Positions 19,906-29,075 of a DNA stretch of 64,000 nucleotides are shown here, in pieces; position 1 is the stretch's first letter, and each line of letters opens with the position of its first letter. The DNA lies in the NCBI RefSeq assembly GCF_012847335.1, contig NZ_JABBDX010000004.1, positions 124,001 to 188,000 on the forward strand, written 5' to 3'. Origin of the DNA: Psychrobacter sp. MF31 (lineage in GTDB: Bacteria > Pseudomonadota > Gammaproteobacteria > Pseudomonadales > Moraxellaceae). The translations under genes and the position numbers were made by a program. The notes under the pieces were generated by a model, which ran no database searches, was not told the DNA's origin, and saw nothing but the letters and a program-made list of their open reading frames with translations.

Positions 19906-22089
19906 ATGACTCAATTTGACCCCAATCTTCATTTGGTAGATTTTGCGGCGACTTCCCCAAGCGCATTAACCTCAGCGATCACGGACGCCATTGACCAAGC
20001 CAATCTATTTTTAGATCATCTCACAGCATCAAACGATGAAACCTGTCACAACATGGATGCTCAGCAAGCGCTTGCCGACATCATTGCTTTTGATCATTTA
20101 AATTTAGCTTTAGATCGCCATTGGGGCATTTTATCGCACTTAAATAGCGTGATGAGTGATGAGGACATTCGCCGCGCTCATCATGACCTGCTGCCCTTAT
20201 TATCTGCGTTTGGGACGCGCGTTGGTCAGTCAAAGCCGCTGTTTTATCGCTACCAAATAGTAGCAGCCGATAAAGAATTTTTTGAAAATCTTGATCCGGC
20301 TCGGGCGCGCGCCATTACCCTTGCTATCCAAAGTTTTGAGCGCTCAGGCGTGGGATTAGCCAAAGACGATCAAGAAAAATTTGCCGCTATTCAAAGCCAA
20401 TTATCACAGCTATCCGCCACATTTTCTGATCATATTTTGGACGCGACTCAAGCGTTTTCGCGACCATTAAGTAGTGACGAACTTACCGGAATTCCTGAAA
20501 GCGGACTTGCGCTGCTTGCTGATGCTGGTGAAAATTTTAAACAAAATGCCCTTGCCACCAAATTACTCACCCAAGCTGATATCGATGCCTTGCCAACACC
20601 TTATTATGTAGCAACGCTTAATATTCCGGTGTATTTGGCAGTGATGACCCACGCGGACAATCGCGCGCTTCGTGAGGCGCTGTATTATGCTTACGTGACC
20701 CGAGCTTCTGAGTTTGATGCTCATAAAAATGCCAAAGGTGAGTCGCTGAATAATGCGCCTATCATGAGTAATATTTTAAAATTACGCTCGCAAAAGGCGC
20801 AGCTTTTGGGCTTTGATAATTATGCCGAGCTATCCCTTTCCACCAAAATGGCGGAAAATGTTGCCGAGGTTGAAACGTTTTTGCGGGATTTAGCAGCAAA
20901 AGCAACGCCTGCGGCAAAAGCCGATTTGGCAAAATTGCAAGATTGCGCGGCTCAATTTGGCATTGATAACATTCAGCCTTGGGATACGGCGTATTTGGCA
21001 GAAAAAGTAAAGCAGAACAGCTTTAATCTATCGCAAGAAGCCATCCGACCTTATTTTCCATTACCAAAAGTCATTGATGGCTTATTTAACATCGTTCAGC
21101 GCTTATATGGCATCCGCGTTCAGCAATGCGATTCGGCATCTGACGTTTCGCGTTGGCATGATGAGGTGATGTTTTATGAGCTTTATGATGCGGACGACAG
21201 CTTGATTGGCGGCTTTTATTTTGACTTATTTGCTCGAAATAATAAGCGCGGCGGGGCTTGGATGAGCGGCTTTCAATCGCGATATGAGTTGGCGGATAGT
21301 TACAATCAGCTTCCCGTTTGCTTTATGGTGGCTAACTTTACGCCCGCGCTTGATGGCAAACCAAGCCTATTGACCCATGATGAGGTGACCACCTTGTTCC
21401 ATGAGTTTGGTCACGGCTTGCATCATTTGTTAACGCAAGTGAGCGTTGGTGATGTTGCAGGCGTCAATGGCGTTGAGTGGGATGCGGTGGAATTGCCAAG
21501 TCAGTTTATGGAAAACTGGGCTTGGGATGCTGAAGGTATTGCGCTCATTAGCGCCCATGTTGACACCGGTGAGCCGTTGCCAAAGGACAAACTAGAGGCG
21601 CTACTTGCCGCCAAAAACTTCCAAAGCGGATTGCAGACCTTGCGCCAAATTGAGTTTGCCTTATTTGATTTGCTGATTCATGCCGATGCTCAAGGCTTGG
21701 ACTACGACGGTATTCTAGCGACATTAACCCAAGTCCGCGCTGATATTGCCATTTTGCCAACGCCCGATTATAACCGCTTTGCCAATGGTTTTAGTCATAT
21801 TTTCGCTGGGGGATATGCGGCAGGCTATTATTCTTACAAATGGGCAGAACTGTTATCAGCGGACGCGTTTAGCAAGTTTGAAGAAGAAGGGATTTTTAAT
21901 CCAGCGACCGGAAACGCCTTTCGCGAAAGTATTTTATCGGTTGGCGGCAGCCATCCTGCTAAAACCAACTTTGAAAACTTTCGCGGCAGAAGTGCTAACA
22001 TTGAGGCACTACTTCGCCATAGCGGGTTTGCAGATCAAGCTGACAATGATGCCAAAATTAACGCGGCAAATGCTAGTAAGGCAAGCTGA
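19906..22089 (+). CDS. prlC: Oligopeptidase A (M3 metallopeptidase)
   Basis: Cytoplasmic zinc peptidase that degrades signal peptides and other short peptides. The zinc site HEFGH is at His499-His503 (LFHEFGHGLHH), with the further ligand Glu in NGVEWDAVELPSQFMENW. 727 residues is somewhat longer than the Escherichia coli enzyme (680). The stop TGA overlaps the start of yheV, a pairing seen in other gamma-proteobacteria. Confidence 0.95.
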   Translation: MTQFDPNLHLVDFAATSPSALTSAITDAIDQANLFLDHLTASNDETCHNMDAQQALADIIAFDHLNLALDRHWGILSHLNSVMSDEDIRRAHHDLLPLLSAFGTRVGQSKPLFYRYQIVAADKEFFENLDPARARAITLAIQSFERSGVGLAKDDQEKFAAIQSQLSQLSATFSDHILDATQAFSRPLSSDELTGIPESGLALLADAGENFKQNALATKLLTQADIDALPTPYYVATLNIPVYLAVMTHADNRALREALYYAYVTRASEFDAHKNAKGESLNNAPIMSNILKLRSQKAQLLGFDNYAELSLSTKMAENVAEVETFLRDLAAKATPAAKADLAKLQDCAAQFGIDNIQPWDTAYLAEKVKQNSFNLSQEAIRPYFPLPKVIDGLFNIVQRLYGIRVQQCDSASDVSRWHDEVMFYELYDADDSLIGGFYFDLFARNNKRGGAWMSGFQSRYELADSYNQLPVCFMVANFTPALDGKPSLLTHDEVTTLFHEFGHGLHHLLTQVSVGDVAGVNGVEWDAVELPSQFMENWAWDAEGIALISAHVDTGEPLPKDKLEALLAAKNFQSGLQTLRQIEFALFDLLIHADAQGLDYDGILATLTQVRADIAILPTPDYNRFANGFSHIFAGGYAAGYYSYKWAELLSADAFSKFEEEGIFNPATGNAFRESILSVGGSHPAKTNFENFRGRSANIEALLRHSGFADQADNDAKINAANASKAS

Positions 22090-22322
22090 TGCGCTATCAA
22101 TCAACCTCCCCAAAACGCCGATTTTTAGCCGGCGTTCGCTGCCCGAAATGCCAATCGATGGATTCGGTGGTTCAAGTGCAAATTTTTGAACCTACTCCCG
22201 ATGAATTTATCGAATGTACGAAATGCGGTCACAGCGAGCACCGCCCTGAGCCTGATGATGAAAATTTGCAAAGCCTGATTGACGACTTAGGAACGCAAGG
22301 GGTGGTCAAATTTAAGCCATAG
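22089..22322 (+). CDS. yheV: YheV-family zinc-ribbon protein
   Basis: 77 residues with two Cys pairs, CPKC near residue 18 and CTKCGH near residue 43, that make a zinc ribbon; the acidic tail EPDDENLQSLIDDLG is typical of the family. Function unknown. Its ATG shares one base with the prlC stop, indicating coupled translation. Confidence 0.9.
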   Translation: MRYQSTSPKRRFLAGVRCPKCQSMDSVVQVQIFEPTPDEFIECTKCGHSEHRPEPDDENLQSLIDDLGTQGVVKFKP

Positions 22323-22421
22323 TTTAATAGATTAATAGTTTAGTAGTTTAAGCGCTATAAAAGCTTGGCAGTTTAATATTTGATAATAAGTTATAAAACA
22401 ATGATGGGATAATTCACCGCC

Positions 22422-22982
22422 ATGAGCCAAGTTCAGCTGACCCACGAGCCGATTTTGATGAGCAACGCGCAAGTTTTGGTATTGCCGGTTAACAGCGCCG
22501 GATTGCTATTAGATGCGGTATTGGTCAAATCAAAAGCGCTTTATCCGGACAATTATAAGCGCTATCGCAGGGCTTGCCAAAGCGGCGAGCTCAAAGCGGG
22601 AAGCTGCCTGCTTTACAAGCGCGAGCTTGAGCAATCGGGATTGACTGCAAGCTCTAATGGCAATCAGCCGCGATTTATTGCTAATTTGGTGGTGAGCGAT
22701 CATCCGTACCATCCGCCGCGATCAGAGTGGCTTTTTGCGGCAATCAAAAACTTGCAACAGCAGCTGTTACCGCTCGTTCGCTATCAAGGTATAAGAAAGC
22801 TTGCCCTACTCACCCGACCGCTAATTTTTACTAATGAAAAACGCCTAGATGCCAAACAAACCTCAAGGCTGCCGCTTGATTGGCAACATACCACCTTGCC
22901 ACTACTCACAAACGAGTTAAGCCAAATCCCTAAATTGCAATCAATGCTGCATTTACCAAAAAGTATGGAAGCGAGGCAATAG
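22422..22982 (+). CDS. Degenerate macro-domain protein (DarG-like fold)
   Basis: The 186-residue protein matches the order of DarG-type macro domains: beta strand and loop VLVLPVNSAGLLLDA (18-32), then YPDNYKRYRRACQSGELKAG (41-60), the NLVVSDHPYHPPR strand (88-100) and PLDW (151-154). In active macro domains the first loop is glycine-rich (NxxGxMGxG) and a second loop has a GCGxGGLxW pattern; here both are largely lost (only Leu-Asp-Trp remains). It may bind rather than hydrolyse ADP-ribose, or have another role. No DarT toxin is beside it. Family assignment is by eye. Confidence 0.6.
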   Translation: MSQVQLTHEPILMSNAQVLVLPVNSAGLLLDAVLVKSKALYPDNYKRYRRACQSGELKAGSCLLYKRELEQSGLTASSNGNQPRFIANLVVSDHPYHPPRSEWLFAAIKNLQQQLLPLVRYQGIRKLALLTRPLIFTNEKRLDAKQTSRLPLDWQHTTLPLLTNELSQIPKLQSMLHLPKSMEARQ

Positions 22983-23015
22983 CTTTCAACTATTTATCAT
23001 AAAAAAATGAATCAC

Positions 23016-23047
23016 AAAAAAACCGCCTAAAGTTAGACGGTTTTTTT
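23016..23047. terminator. Bidirectional terminator between macro-domain gene and pnp
   Basis: Stem AAAAAACCG-C-CTAA / TTAG-A-CGGTTTTTT with a two-base loop; A-run on the left and T-run on the right, serving both convergent transcripts. Confidence 0.85.
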
Positions 23048-23077
23048 ATTATTAAAGTGATGATCAAAAATTAACGC

Positions 23078-25189
23078 TTAGTTTTGCTCAAGACCTTTCA
23101 TGGTCAGCTTAATGCGACCACGGTTATCGACGTCTTGAACTAAGACTTTGACCGATTGACCTTCTTTTAGGTAGTCAGAGACGTTTTCAACGCGCTCTTC
23201 GGCGATTTGCGAGATGTGAACCAAGCCATCGGTATTTGGCAAGATGTTGACAAACGCACCAAAGTCAACGATACGAGCGACCGTGCCTTCGTAGGTTTTG
23301 CCAACTTCAACTTCTGCTGTTAGCGCTTCGATTTGACCAATCGCCGCTTTGGTTGCCGCTTTATTTTCACCAAAAATACGGATGGTTCCAGCATCATCAA
23401 TGTCGATGACCGCGCCAGTTTCTTCAGTCAATTGACGGATGGTGGCGCCGCCTTTACCAATCACGTCACGGATTTTTTCAGGATTGATTTCAATGACCGC
23501 GTAGTTTGGCGCATGAGCGTTGATTTCAGTTCGGCTGGCTGGCAATACTTCGTTCATCGCATTTAGGATATGGATTCGACCAGCATGGGCTTGCTTGAGG
23601 GCTTGCTCCATGATGTCAGCGTTAATGCCTTCGATTTTAATATCCATTTGCAGCGCGGTGATGCCGTCTTTGGTTCCGGCAACTTTAAAGTCCATATCGC
23701 CTAAGTGGTCTTCATCGCCCAAAATGTCCGATAACACGGCAAAGCGCTCACCTTCTTTAACGAGACCCATGGCAATACCAGCAACAGGGGCTTTTAAAGG
23801 CACGCCGGCATCCATCAAGGCAAGGCTTGCACCACAAACTGATGCCATTGATGAAGAACCGTTTGATTCGGTAATCTCAGACACCACGCGGATAACGTAC
23901 GGGAAGCGCTCGCTGTCAGGAAGCATAGCTTGAACGCCGCGGCGAGCCAAGCGACCATGACCGATTTCGCGGCGTTTTGGTGCACCTTCACGGCCCGTTT
24001 CACCAACAGAGAACTGCGGGAAGTTATAATGCAGCATGAAATGATCACGGATGGTGCCAGCAAGCGAGTCAATCATGTTGACATCACGGCTGTTACCCAA
24101 GGTTGTGGTAACTAAAGCTTGGGTTTCACCGCGAGTAAATAGCGCTGAGCCATGGGTATACGGCAAGACGCCAACTTGGATATCAAGGGCACGAACAGTT
24201 TCTAAATCGCGACCGTCAATTCGCGGCTTTCCAGATAAAATATTGTCACGAACCGTGCGGTATTTTAACTCACCATAAAGCTCTTTTAACTCACTCACTT
24301 TATCGCTGTAGCCTTCGGCTTCACTGTCGCCAGCAAGCGCAGCAATCATCGCATCTTTGATGTCGTCAAGCTTGGCATAGCGCTCTTGCTTGTTGGTGAT
24401 GGTATAAGCATCAGCCACTTGATCGCCAAACTGCGACTTCATTTGAGTCACCAAGTCTTGATTTTGTTCAGGGGCGCTAAAGTTTTGCTTGGCAACGCCT
24501 GCCTCTTCGGCAAACGAGACGATCTGGTCAATGACGATTTGCTGCTGCTCGTGACCATAAAGCACCGCGCCAAGCATTTGGTCTTCTGACAATTCGCGGG
24601 CTTCAGACTCGACCATCAATACCGCAGATTTGGTTCCGGCAACGACCAAATCAAGATCGCTGACTTTTAGCTGCTCAAGGCTTGGGTTTAAGACGTACTC
24701 GCCATTGATAAAGCCGACTCGCGCCGCGCCAATAGGACCATTAAATGGGGCATCAGAAATTGCAAGCGCTGCTGACGCGCCAATCATTGCCGCGATATCG
24801 GCGTGATGGGTTTTGTCAGAGGACATTACGGTTGCCGTAATTTGAATCTCATTCACGTAGCCTTCAGGGAACAATGGGCGGATCGGACGGTCAATCAAGC
24901 GTGAGGTCAGCGTTTCAAACTCGCTGGCACGACCTTCGCGCTTGCCATAAGCACCGGGAATTTTACCTGCCGCGTACATTTTTTCTTGATAGTTTACGGT
25001 CAATGGGAAAAAGTTTTGATCTTCTTTGGCGTCCGCTTTGACGACAGCTGCCACAAGGACTGAAATACCGCCCATATGAACCATAACTGAGTAAGCTTGG
25101 CGGGCAATGCGACCGGTCTCTAATACGACTTTTTGGTCGCCGTATTGAAACTCACGCGTCACGGTTTGAAACATTGAAGAATTTGTCAT
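23078..25189 (-). CDS. pnp: Polynucleotide phosphorylase
   Basis: 3'-5' phosphorolytic RNA exonuclease of the degradosome. Two RNase PH domains are separated by a helical linker; the catalytic core is in the second ([18 protein letters not shown] and [19 protein letters not shown]), then a KH domain ([17 protein letters not shown]) and a C-terminal S1 domain ([13 protein letters not shown]). 703 residues from ATG 25189; AGGAC is correctly spaced for this ATG but touches the upstream ATG 25195. The 460-base gap to rpsO suggests a separate promoter or processed leader. Confidence 0.97.
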   Translation of the reverse strand: MTNSSMFQTVTREFQYGDQKVVLETGRIARQAYSVMVHMGGISVLVAAVVKADAKEDQNFFPLTVNYQEKMYAAGKIPGAYGKREGRASEFETLTSRLIDRPIRPLFPEGYVNEIQITATVMSSDKTHHADIAAMIGASAALAISDAPFNGPIGAARVGFINGEYVLNPSLEQLKVSDLDLVVAGTKSAVLMVESEARELSEDQMLGAVLYGHEQQQIVIDQIVSFAEEAGVAKQNFSAPEQNQDLVTQMKSQFGDQVADAYTITNKQERYAKLDDIKDAMIAALAGDSEAEGYSDKVSELKELYGELKYRTVRDNILSGKPRIDGRDLETVRALDIQVGVLPYTHGSALFTRGETQALVTTTLGNSRDVNMIDSLAGTIRDHFMLHYNFPQFSVGETGREGAPKRREIGHGRLARRGVQAMLPDSERFPYVIRVVSEITESNGSSSMASVCGASLALMDAGVPLKAPVAGIAMGLVKEGERFAVLSDILGDEDHLGDMDFKVAGTKDGITALQMDIKIEGINADIMEQALKQAHAGRIHILNAMNEVLPASRTEINAHAPNYAVIEINPEKIRDVIGKGGATIRQLTEETGAVIDIDDAGTIRIFGENKAATKAAIGQIEALTAEVEVGKTYEGTVARIVDFGAFVNILPNTDGLVHISQIAEERVENVSDYLKEGQSVKVLVQDVDNRGRIKLTMKGLEQN

Positions 25190-25535
25190 AAACATGTCCT
25201 AATAATTATTGACGATAAGCAGAGCCGCTCCTGTGGCGATCTCACTCATAAAAAGGGTGAATCAAGCGCTTGACCATAATTGGTAAATTGCAGATTCTCA
25301 GTTTTCTATAATTTAATACGCTGATCCAAGTTAACTTTGCGATCATAACGCGCGCTTTTATCGGCTGATTTAATTTATTTTGCCCTATTGATTACAATCA
25401 AAGCGCTATAATGGCGCTTTTGCCCAACTATTAAAGGCGTATCAGCGTCTATATTCATTAAAACCACGGTTCGCGCGTTTATTTTACAGAGATTTCGTGG
25501 CTATGACCAATAAATTACAAATAACCTTCTGACAT
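25190..25535. other. pnp leader region with hairpin
   Basis: No protein gene. A perfect 7-bp stem AAAGCGC/GCGCTTT with loop TATAATG lies at 25400-25420. In enterobacteria pnp is controlled through a leader hairpin cut by RNase III, so this could be such a site; alternatively the TATAAT (25407-25412) could be a plus-strand -10 box, though no matching -35 is seen. Confidence 0.35.
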
Positions 25536-25567
25536 AAAAAAACGGCGTGAAGCCTCACACCGTTTTT
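25536..25567. terminator. Terminator downstream of rpsO
   Basis: Stem AAAAACGG-C-GTGA / TCAC-A-CCGTTTTT with loop AGCC. On the minus strand it follows the rpsO stop by 82 bases and ends in a seven-T run. It separates rpsO from pnp at least partly. Confidence 0.8.
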
Positions 25568-25648
25568 CAACTACCAAAAGTTAATACCACATCACCTAAT
25601 ATCAGCATTAGCAAACCAGTTGCTTTAAAAGCAAAGCAAGCTGATAGA

Positions 25649-25915
25649 TTAGCGGCGTAGTCCTAACTGGCTGATGATCGTGGTATAACGACCCAAATCT
25701 TTACGCTTTAAGTAGTCAAGCAATTTGCGGCGTTGGTTAACCATTCTGATCAAACCACGGCGGCTATGATGGTCCGCTTTGTGTTCTTTAAAATGGTCTT
25801 GCAAATCGTTGATGCGAGCGCTTAATAAAGCGACTTGAACTTCAGGAGATCCGGTATCATTTTCGCCGCGTTGGTATTGAGCGATGATTTGTTGGCGGTC
25901 AGTATTGGTTAGCAT
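25649..25915 (-). CDS. rpsO: 30S ribosomal protein S15
   Basis: Binds 16S rRNA early in small-subunit assembly. 88 residues, with the diagnostic [17 protein letters not shown] and [26 protein letters not shown] 25915 has GGAG seven bases upstream and matches family length; the longer frame from 25945 adds ten unlike residues. A GATATC/GATATC stem (25938-25955) lies just upstream of the ribosome site; S15 is known to repress its own mRNA in other bacteria. Confidence 0.97.
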   Translation of the reverse strand: MLTNTDRQQIIAQYQRGENDTGSPEVQVALLSARINDLQDHFKEHKADHHSRRGLIRMVNQRRKLLDYLKRKDLGRYTTIISQLGLRR

Positions 25916-26069
25916 AATAGTCTCCGGCAATGCTAAAGATATCAAAATGGATATCTGTTAAAAACAATCAATAAGGCAACATTCAGATCGACCCTGCATT
26001 ACTAGAGTCGAACCAGTGTAGCCTCTATAAGATCATAGAATAAATCAGAGCGACTGATTTAAGCGCTAA

Positions 26070-26078
26070 ATTATAGCA
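26070..26078 (-). promoter_or_regulatory. rpsO promoter, extended -10
   Basis: The minus strand reads TGC TATAAT, a perfect extended -10, about 155 bases before the rpsO start. No good -35 is present because the preceding terminator stem occupies that space. Confidence 0.6.
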
Positions 26079-26106
26079 AAAAACTGCTGAACAAACAGCA
26101 GTTTTT
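26079..26106 (-). terminator. Terminator closing the pfpI cassette
   Basis: Stem AAAAACTGCTG / CAGCAGTTTTT with a six-base loop, directly followed on the minus strand by the rpsO -10 box. It ends the transcript of the two small genes and pfpI. Confidence 0.85.
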
Positions 26107-26146
26107 ATTAAAAATATCATCTATCAATTGATTGATAAGCTAAATT

Positions 26147-26323
26147 TTAAGATTTTGAGTAACCATCTCCGTTAGCATTTTTTCCAAGCTCATCACCTTG
26201 TAAAGGTACGGTTGTTGCCTCAGCGGGACTTTTTGGTTCGCCATCTTCAGCAGGTTGAATGTCATTTGCTAATTTATCAATGGTTTGCTCTTCTTGATCT
26301 AGATCGCTTTTTTGAGTATCCAT
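26147..26323 (-). CDS. Small hydrophilic protein, 58 residues
   Basis: Too short for ordinary gene callers but well supported: ATG 26323 is preceded by GAGG at five bases, and a terminator follows the stop by about 40 bases. The product begins MDTQKSDLDQEEQTID and ends NGDGYSKS; it has no Cys or Trp, few hydrophobic residues and many Asp, Glu, Gln, Lys and Pro, so it is probably disordered. Family not recognised. Being with a PfpI stress protein suggests a stress role, which is inference. Confidence 0.65.
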   Translation of the reverse strand: MDTQKSDLDQEEQTIDKLANDIQPAEDGEPKSPAEATTVPLQGDELGKNANGDGYSKS

Positions 26324-26405
26324 ATTAGCCTCATGATTATGTTTTATCTATTTTTTAAGTCTCTTTTAAATATTAGCTTTTAGATATTAAGTTGATAAAG
26401 ACCAA

Positions 26406-26576
26406 TTATTTTTTATCTTCAGCTTGCTCAAGATTTTTTGCAATGCCGTCAGCCGCTTGAGCTTCTGATTTTAGCTTATCAGAGTAATTGCCTTCAACTT
26501 GGTTTTCTAGTGAAGCTACTTCTGATTTTGACTGTTGTTGCTCAAGCTCAGTATTATTCGGATTAGGATTTGACAT
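26406..26576 (-). CDS. Small hydrophilic protein, 56 residues
   Basis: ATG 26576 has AAGGAAA seven bases upstream. The product starts MSNPNPNNTELEQQQ and ends NLEQAEDKK: rich in Asn, Gln, Glu, Lys and Ala, no Cys, Trp, Met (after the first), Arg or His, likely a disordered or helical hydrophilin-like protein. It has the same base composition style as the next small gene, 82 bases downstream, but the two are not clear copies. Family not recognised. Confidence 0.65.
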   Translation of the reverse strand: MSNPNPNNTELEQQQSKSEVASLENQVEGNYSDKLKSEAQAADGIAKNLEQAEDKK

Positions 26577-26651
26577 TATTATTTTCCTTATTAATTATAA
26601 GCTTTAGAAGATATGATAGTTATGAGCTATATTGATAGGTTATCTTGTTCT

Positions 26652-27182
26652 TTAGCTCTTTTTTAGCATCTCATCAATTGCATTGACGAAGTTTTTAATA
26701 TCATCTGGATTTCTTGAAGTGATCAGATGACCATCAACCTGAACCGTTTTATCAACAAAGGTCGCACCCGCATTTTCTAAATCGGTTTGCAAGGTCTGAT
26801 AGGCGGTCAGCGTTTTACCTTTTGCAATTCCTGTATTAATCAATGCCCAAGGCGCATGACAAATCGCAGCTAATGGTCTATTGCTCTCATTAAAGGCTTT
26901 AATGATTCGATGAGCGTCGTTATTTCCACGAAGATTATCAGCATTCACTGTACCACCGGGTAAAACAAGGGCATCGTAATCGCTTGGATCAGCATCTTTA
27001 GCAAACAAATCGGCAGTAAAAGTATCACCTTTTTCGACATCATGTTTGCGAGCTTGAACTAGCTTATCATCATTTGTAGTAATTAAGACGGTTTTATAAC
27101 CTTTGTTTTTAAGCTGATTATTAACATCTTCATATTCAGCCTGTTCAAAGTTATTATCGAGTAAAAACGCAATAGTTTTCAT
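26652..27182 (-). CDS. PfpI/DJ-1-family stress protein (class I glutamine amidotransferase-like)
   Basis: 176 residues with the nucleophile elbow AAICHAPW (Cys108-His109), the conserved acidic residue in NNFEQAEYEDV and GHLITSRNPDD at the C-terminus. This is the YhbO/PfpI subfamily, whose members protect against glycation, oxidative or osmotic stress or have protease-like activity. AGAGG is five bases before the ATG. First gene of the cassette between truB and rpsO. Confidence 0.9.
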   Translation of the reverse strand: MKTIAFLLDNNFEQAEYEDVNNQLKNKGYKTVLITTNDDKLVQARKHDVEKGDTFTADLFAKDADPSDYDALVLPGGTVNADNLRGNNDAHRIIKAFNESNRPLAAICHAPWALINTGIAKGKTLTAYQTLQTDLENAGATFVDKTVQVDGHLITSRNPDDIKNFVNAIDEMLKKS

Positions 27183-27502
27183 AAGACCTCTTTTTATTTA
27201 TTAAAATTTTCGATTATTAAAAATAAATTTTTATTTTCAAACTTAATTTTAAATTTCTAAATTTAGTTCTAAGTCTGTAATTATTCTAATATCTTTATAG
27301 TTATTAATAGTTTAATTTTATAGTTATCTTATTTTTATAATAATTTTTTATTCTTGTTAATTTTAAATTTTTTTATTATTTTTTATTGTTATTTTCAGAC
27401 AGCAATAAAAATTGTATAAAAAAATCAGGAGTCACTATAGGTGAAACCTGCAATAAAATGTAGCGAAGTGTGATTTGTGTGATAACAACGTAAAGCGGTC
27501 AG
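27183..27502. other. Strongly AT-rich spacer between truB and pfpI
   Basis: About 320 bases, of which the right-hand 220 nearest pfpI (27183-27420) are almost only A and T, far from the composition of the genes around. No open frame or hairpin stands out. It presumably holds the pfpI promoter, which cannot be picked reliably in such sequence. Confidence 0.6.
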
Positions 27503-28495
27503 CTAAGATAGATTAATAAGCTTCTTAGGTTGCAGTCGACCCGAGCTTTCAATGCTGCCAAGCCCTAAAAATAGACCAGTTTCAGAAATCAGCTTAATAT
27601 CGGTCAGCTCGTCGCGACTGTTTTGAATGAGGCTTGCAATCTCAGGCGTGATTTGGGATTTGACATTGAGCCTTTGCCCCAATTGGATCCGCGAGCATTG
27701 CTCAGGCGATAACACTAAAGTAGCATCAAGTTCAATGCAGGCGTCTATAGGCAATAGCTGCGCTATCCGAGCGCTGTGCTCTAACGCTTCAAGCTGCGGC
27801 AAAGTTAGGGCATGAGTGATGTCAAATTGACCAACTTGTAGGCGGCGAAGTTGGGTCAAATGACCAAGCGTTCCCAAAGCTTTGGCAATATCTTCGCCCA
27901 AAACGCGAACATAAGTACCTTTACTACAAGTGACGATCAGTTGCAATTTATCAGGAGCAATGAGGGACAGTTCAAGCGCTTTAATGGTGATGGGGCGCGA
28001 CGGACGATCAATTTCAATGCCTTGACGGGCAAGCTCATACAGCTTTTTGCCGTCTTTTTTAAGCGCTGAATACATGGGCGGCGTTTGCAATTGCTCGCCT
28101 AAAAAGCGCTGGCAAACTTGTGCAAGCAGATCATCCGTGATATTGGGGAGGCTTTGGGTGGCAATAATTTGACCATCGGCATCGCCAGTATCCGTTTGGC
28201 TACCAAGCAAAACGGTTGCTTGGTACGTCTTATCAGCATCAAGCTGATAATGGCTAAATTTGGTTGCCTCGCCCAAGCAAATGGGCAACAGCCCCGTTGC
28301 CATGGGGTCAAGCGTTCCGGTATGACCGGCTTTTTTGCTATCAAAGTGATCTGATTTAAGTAAATACTTAACTTTGGAAACCACTTGCTGCGAGGTCATG
28401 CCAATGGGCTTATCAATTAAAATGACGCCCGAAACTTTTTGTTTGAAAGCTTTGGCTGACTTGGCAGTTGCCTGATTTGCATGAGAGTTGCCCAT
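27503..28495 (-). CDS. truB: tRNA pseudouridine-55 synthase
   Basis: Makes pseudouridine 55 in the T-loop of tRNAs. The catalytic Asp is in GHTGTLDPMATGLLP, with GVILIDKPIGMTS before it and KGTYVRVLGEDIA later; the C-terminal part is PUA-like. ATG 28495 starts one base after the rbfA stop; an in-frame ATG at 28516 would overlap rbfA by 20 bases and cannot be excluded. The N-terminal 28 residues are not conserved. Confidence 0.95.
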   Translation of the reverse strand: MGNSHANQATAKSAKAFKQKVSGVILIDKPIGMTSQQVVSKVKYLLKSDHFDSKKAGHTGTLDPMATGLLPICLGEATKFSHYQLDADKTYQATVLLGSQTDTGDADGQIIATQSLPNITDDLLAQVCQRFLGEQLQTPPMYSALKKDGKKLYELARQGIEIDRPSRPITIKALELSLIAPDKLQLIVTCSKGTYVRVLGEDIAKALGTLGHLTQLRRLQVGQFDITHALTLPQLEALEHSARIAQLLPIDACIELDATLVLSPEQCSRIQLGQRLNVKSQITPEIASLIQNSRDELTDIKLISETGLFLGLGSIESSGRLQPKKLINLS

Positions 28496-28496
28496 A

Positions 28497-28901
28497 TTAC
28501 TGAGCGCTCTCATCACTATCGGTTTCGTTTTGCTCAGTTTTGCTGACGGCTTGGTTGATCAGCGCCATCATATAATTGCCGCGAGCGGTGACTTCGTCGT
28601 AATGAAAGCGCAGTCTTGGTGTCGTTCGTGTTTTTAAGCTGTGGCTCAGCGCAGTTCGCAAAAATCCAGCGGCTTTATTAAGCACTTGTAAGCTTTGCTC
28701 ATGGCTGTTTTTGGTCATGGCGTCATTCATTTCAGGCTCCATGATGGTCACATAAATGTCGGCATAGCCCAAATCTGGGCTGACTTTGACGCCTGAGATG
28801 GTGACAAATCCGGTCAATCTTGGGTCATTCACTTCATCGCGGATTAAGACGGCAAGATCGCGCTGAATTTGATCCGCTAAGCGCTGTAAGCGTTGGTTCA
28901 T
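28497..28901 (-). CDS. rbfA: Ribosome-binding factor A
   Basis: KH-fold assembly factor that binds the 30S subunit and is needed for 16S maturation, especially in the cold. 134 residues with RLADQIQRDLAVLIRDEVNDPRL and TRTTPRLRFHYDE, as in the family. Next to truB with a one-base gap; a terminator-like hairpin lies between it and infB. Confidence 0.95.
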   Translation of the reverse strand: MNQRLQRLADQIQRDLAVLIRDEVNDPRLTGFVTISGVKVSPDLGYADIYVTIMEPEMNDAMTKNSHEQSLQVLNKAAGFLRTALSHSLKTRTTPRLRFHYDEVTARGNYMMALINQAVSKTEQNETDSDESAQ

Positions 28902-28991
28902 AATATTGTCCTGTAATTATCATCAAGGATTTATGATAAAAAGCTCAATGATAACATTTAAAAAAGTGCTAAAAATCGGTAGTAATAAGTT

Positions 28992-29031
28992 AAAAAAGGT
29001 CTAACAGAATTATCCTGATAGACCTTTTTTT
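28992..29031 (-). terminator. Terminator-like hairpin between infB and rbfA
   Basis: Perfect 12-bp stem AAAAAAGGTCTA / TAGACCTTTTTT with a 15-base loop, T-run on both strands. It lies 45 bases after the infB stop and about 90 bases before rbfA, so part of the nusA-infB transcript may end here. Confidence 0.75.
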
Positions 29032-29075
29032 CGGCAAATTAAGAAATATATTCCAAACTTTCAGCCGAACGGTAA

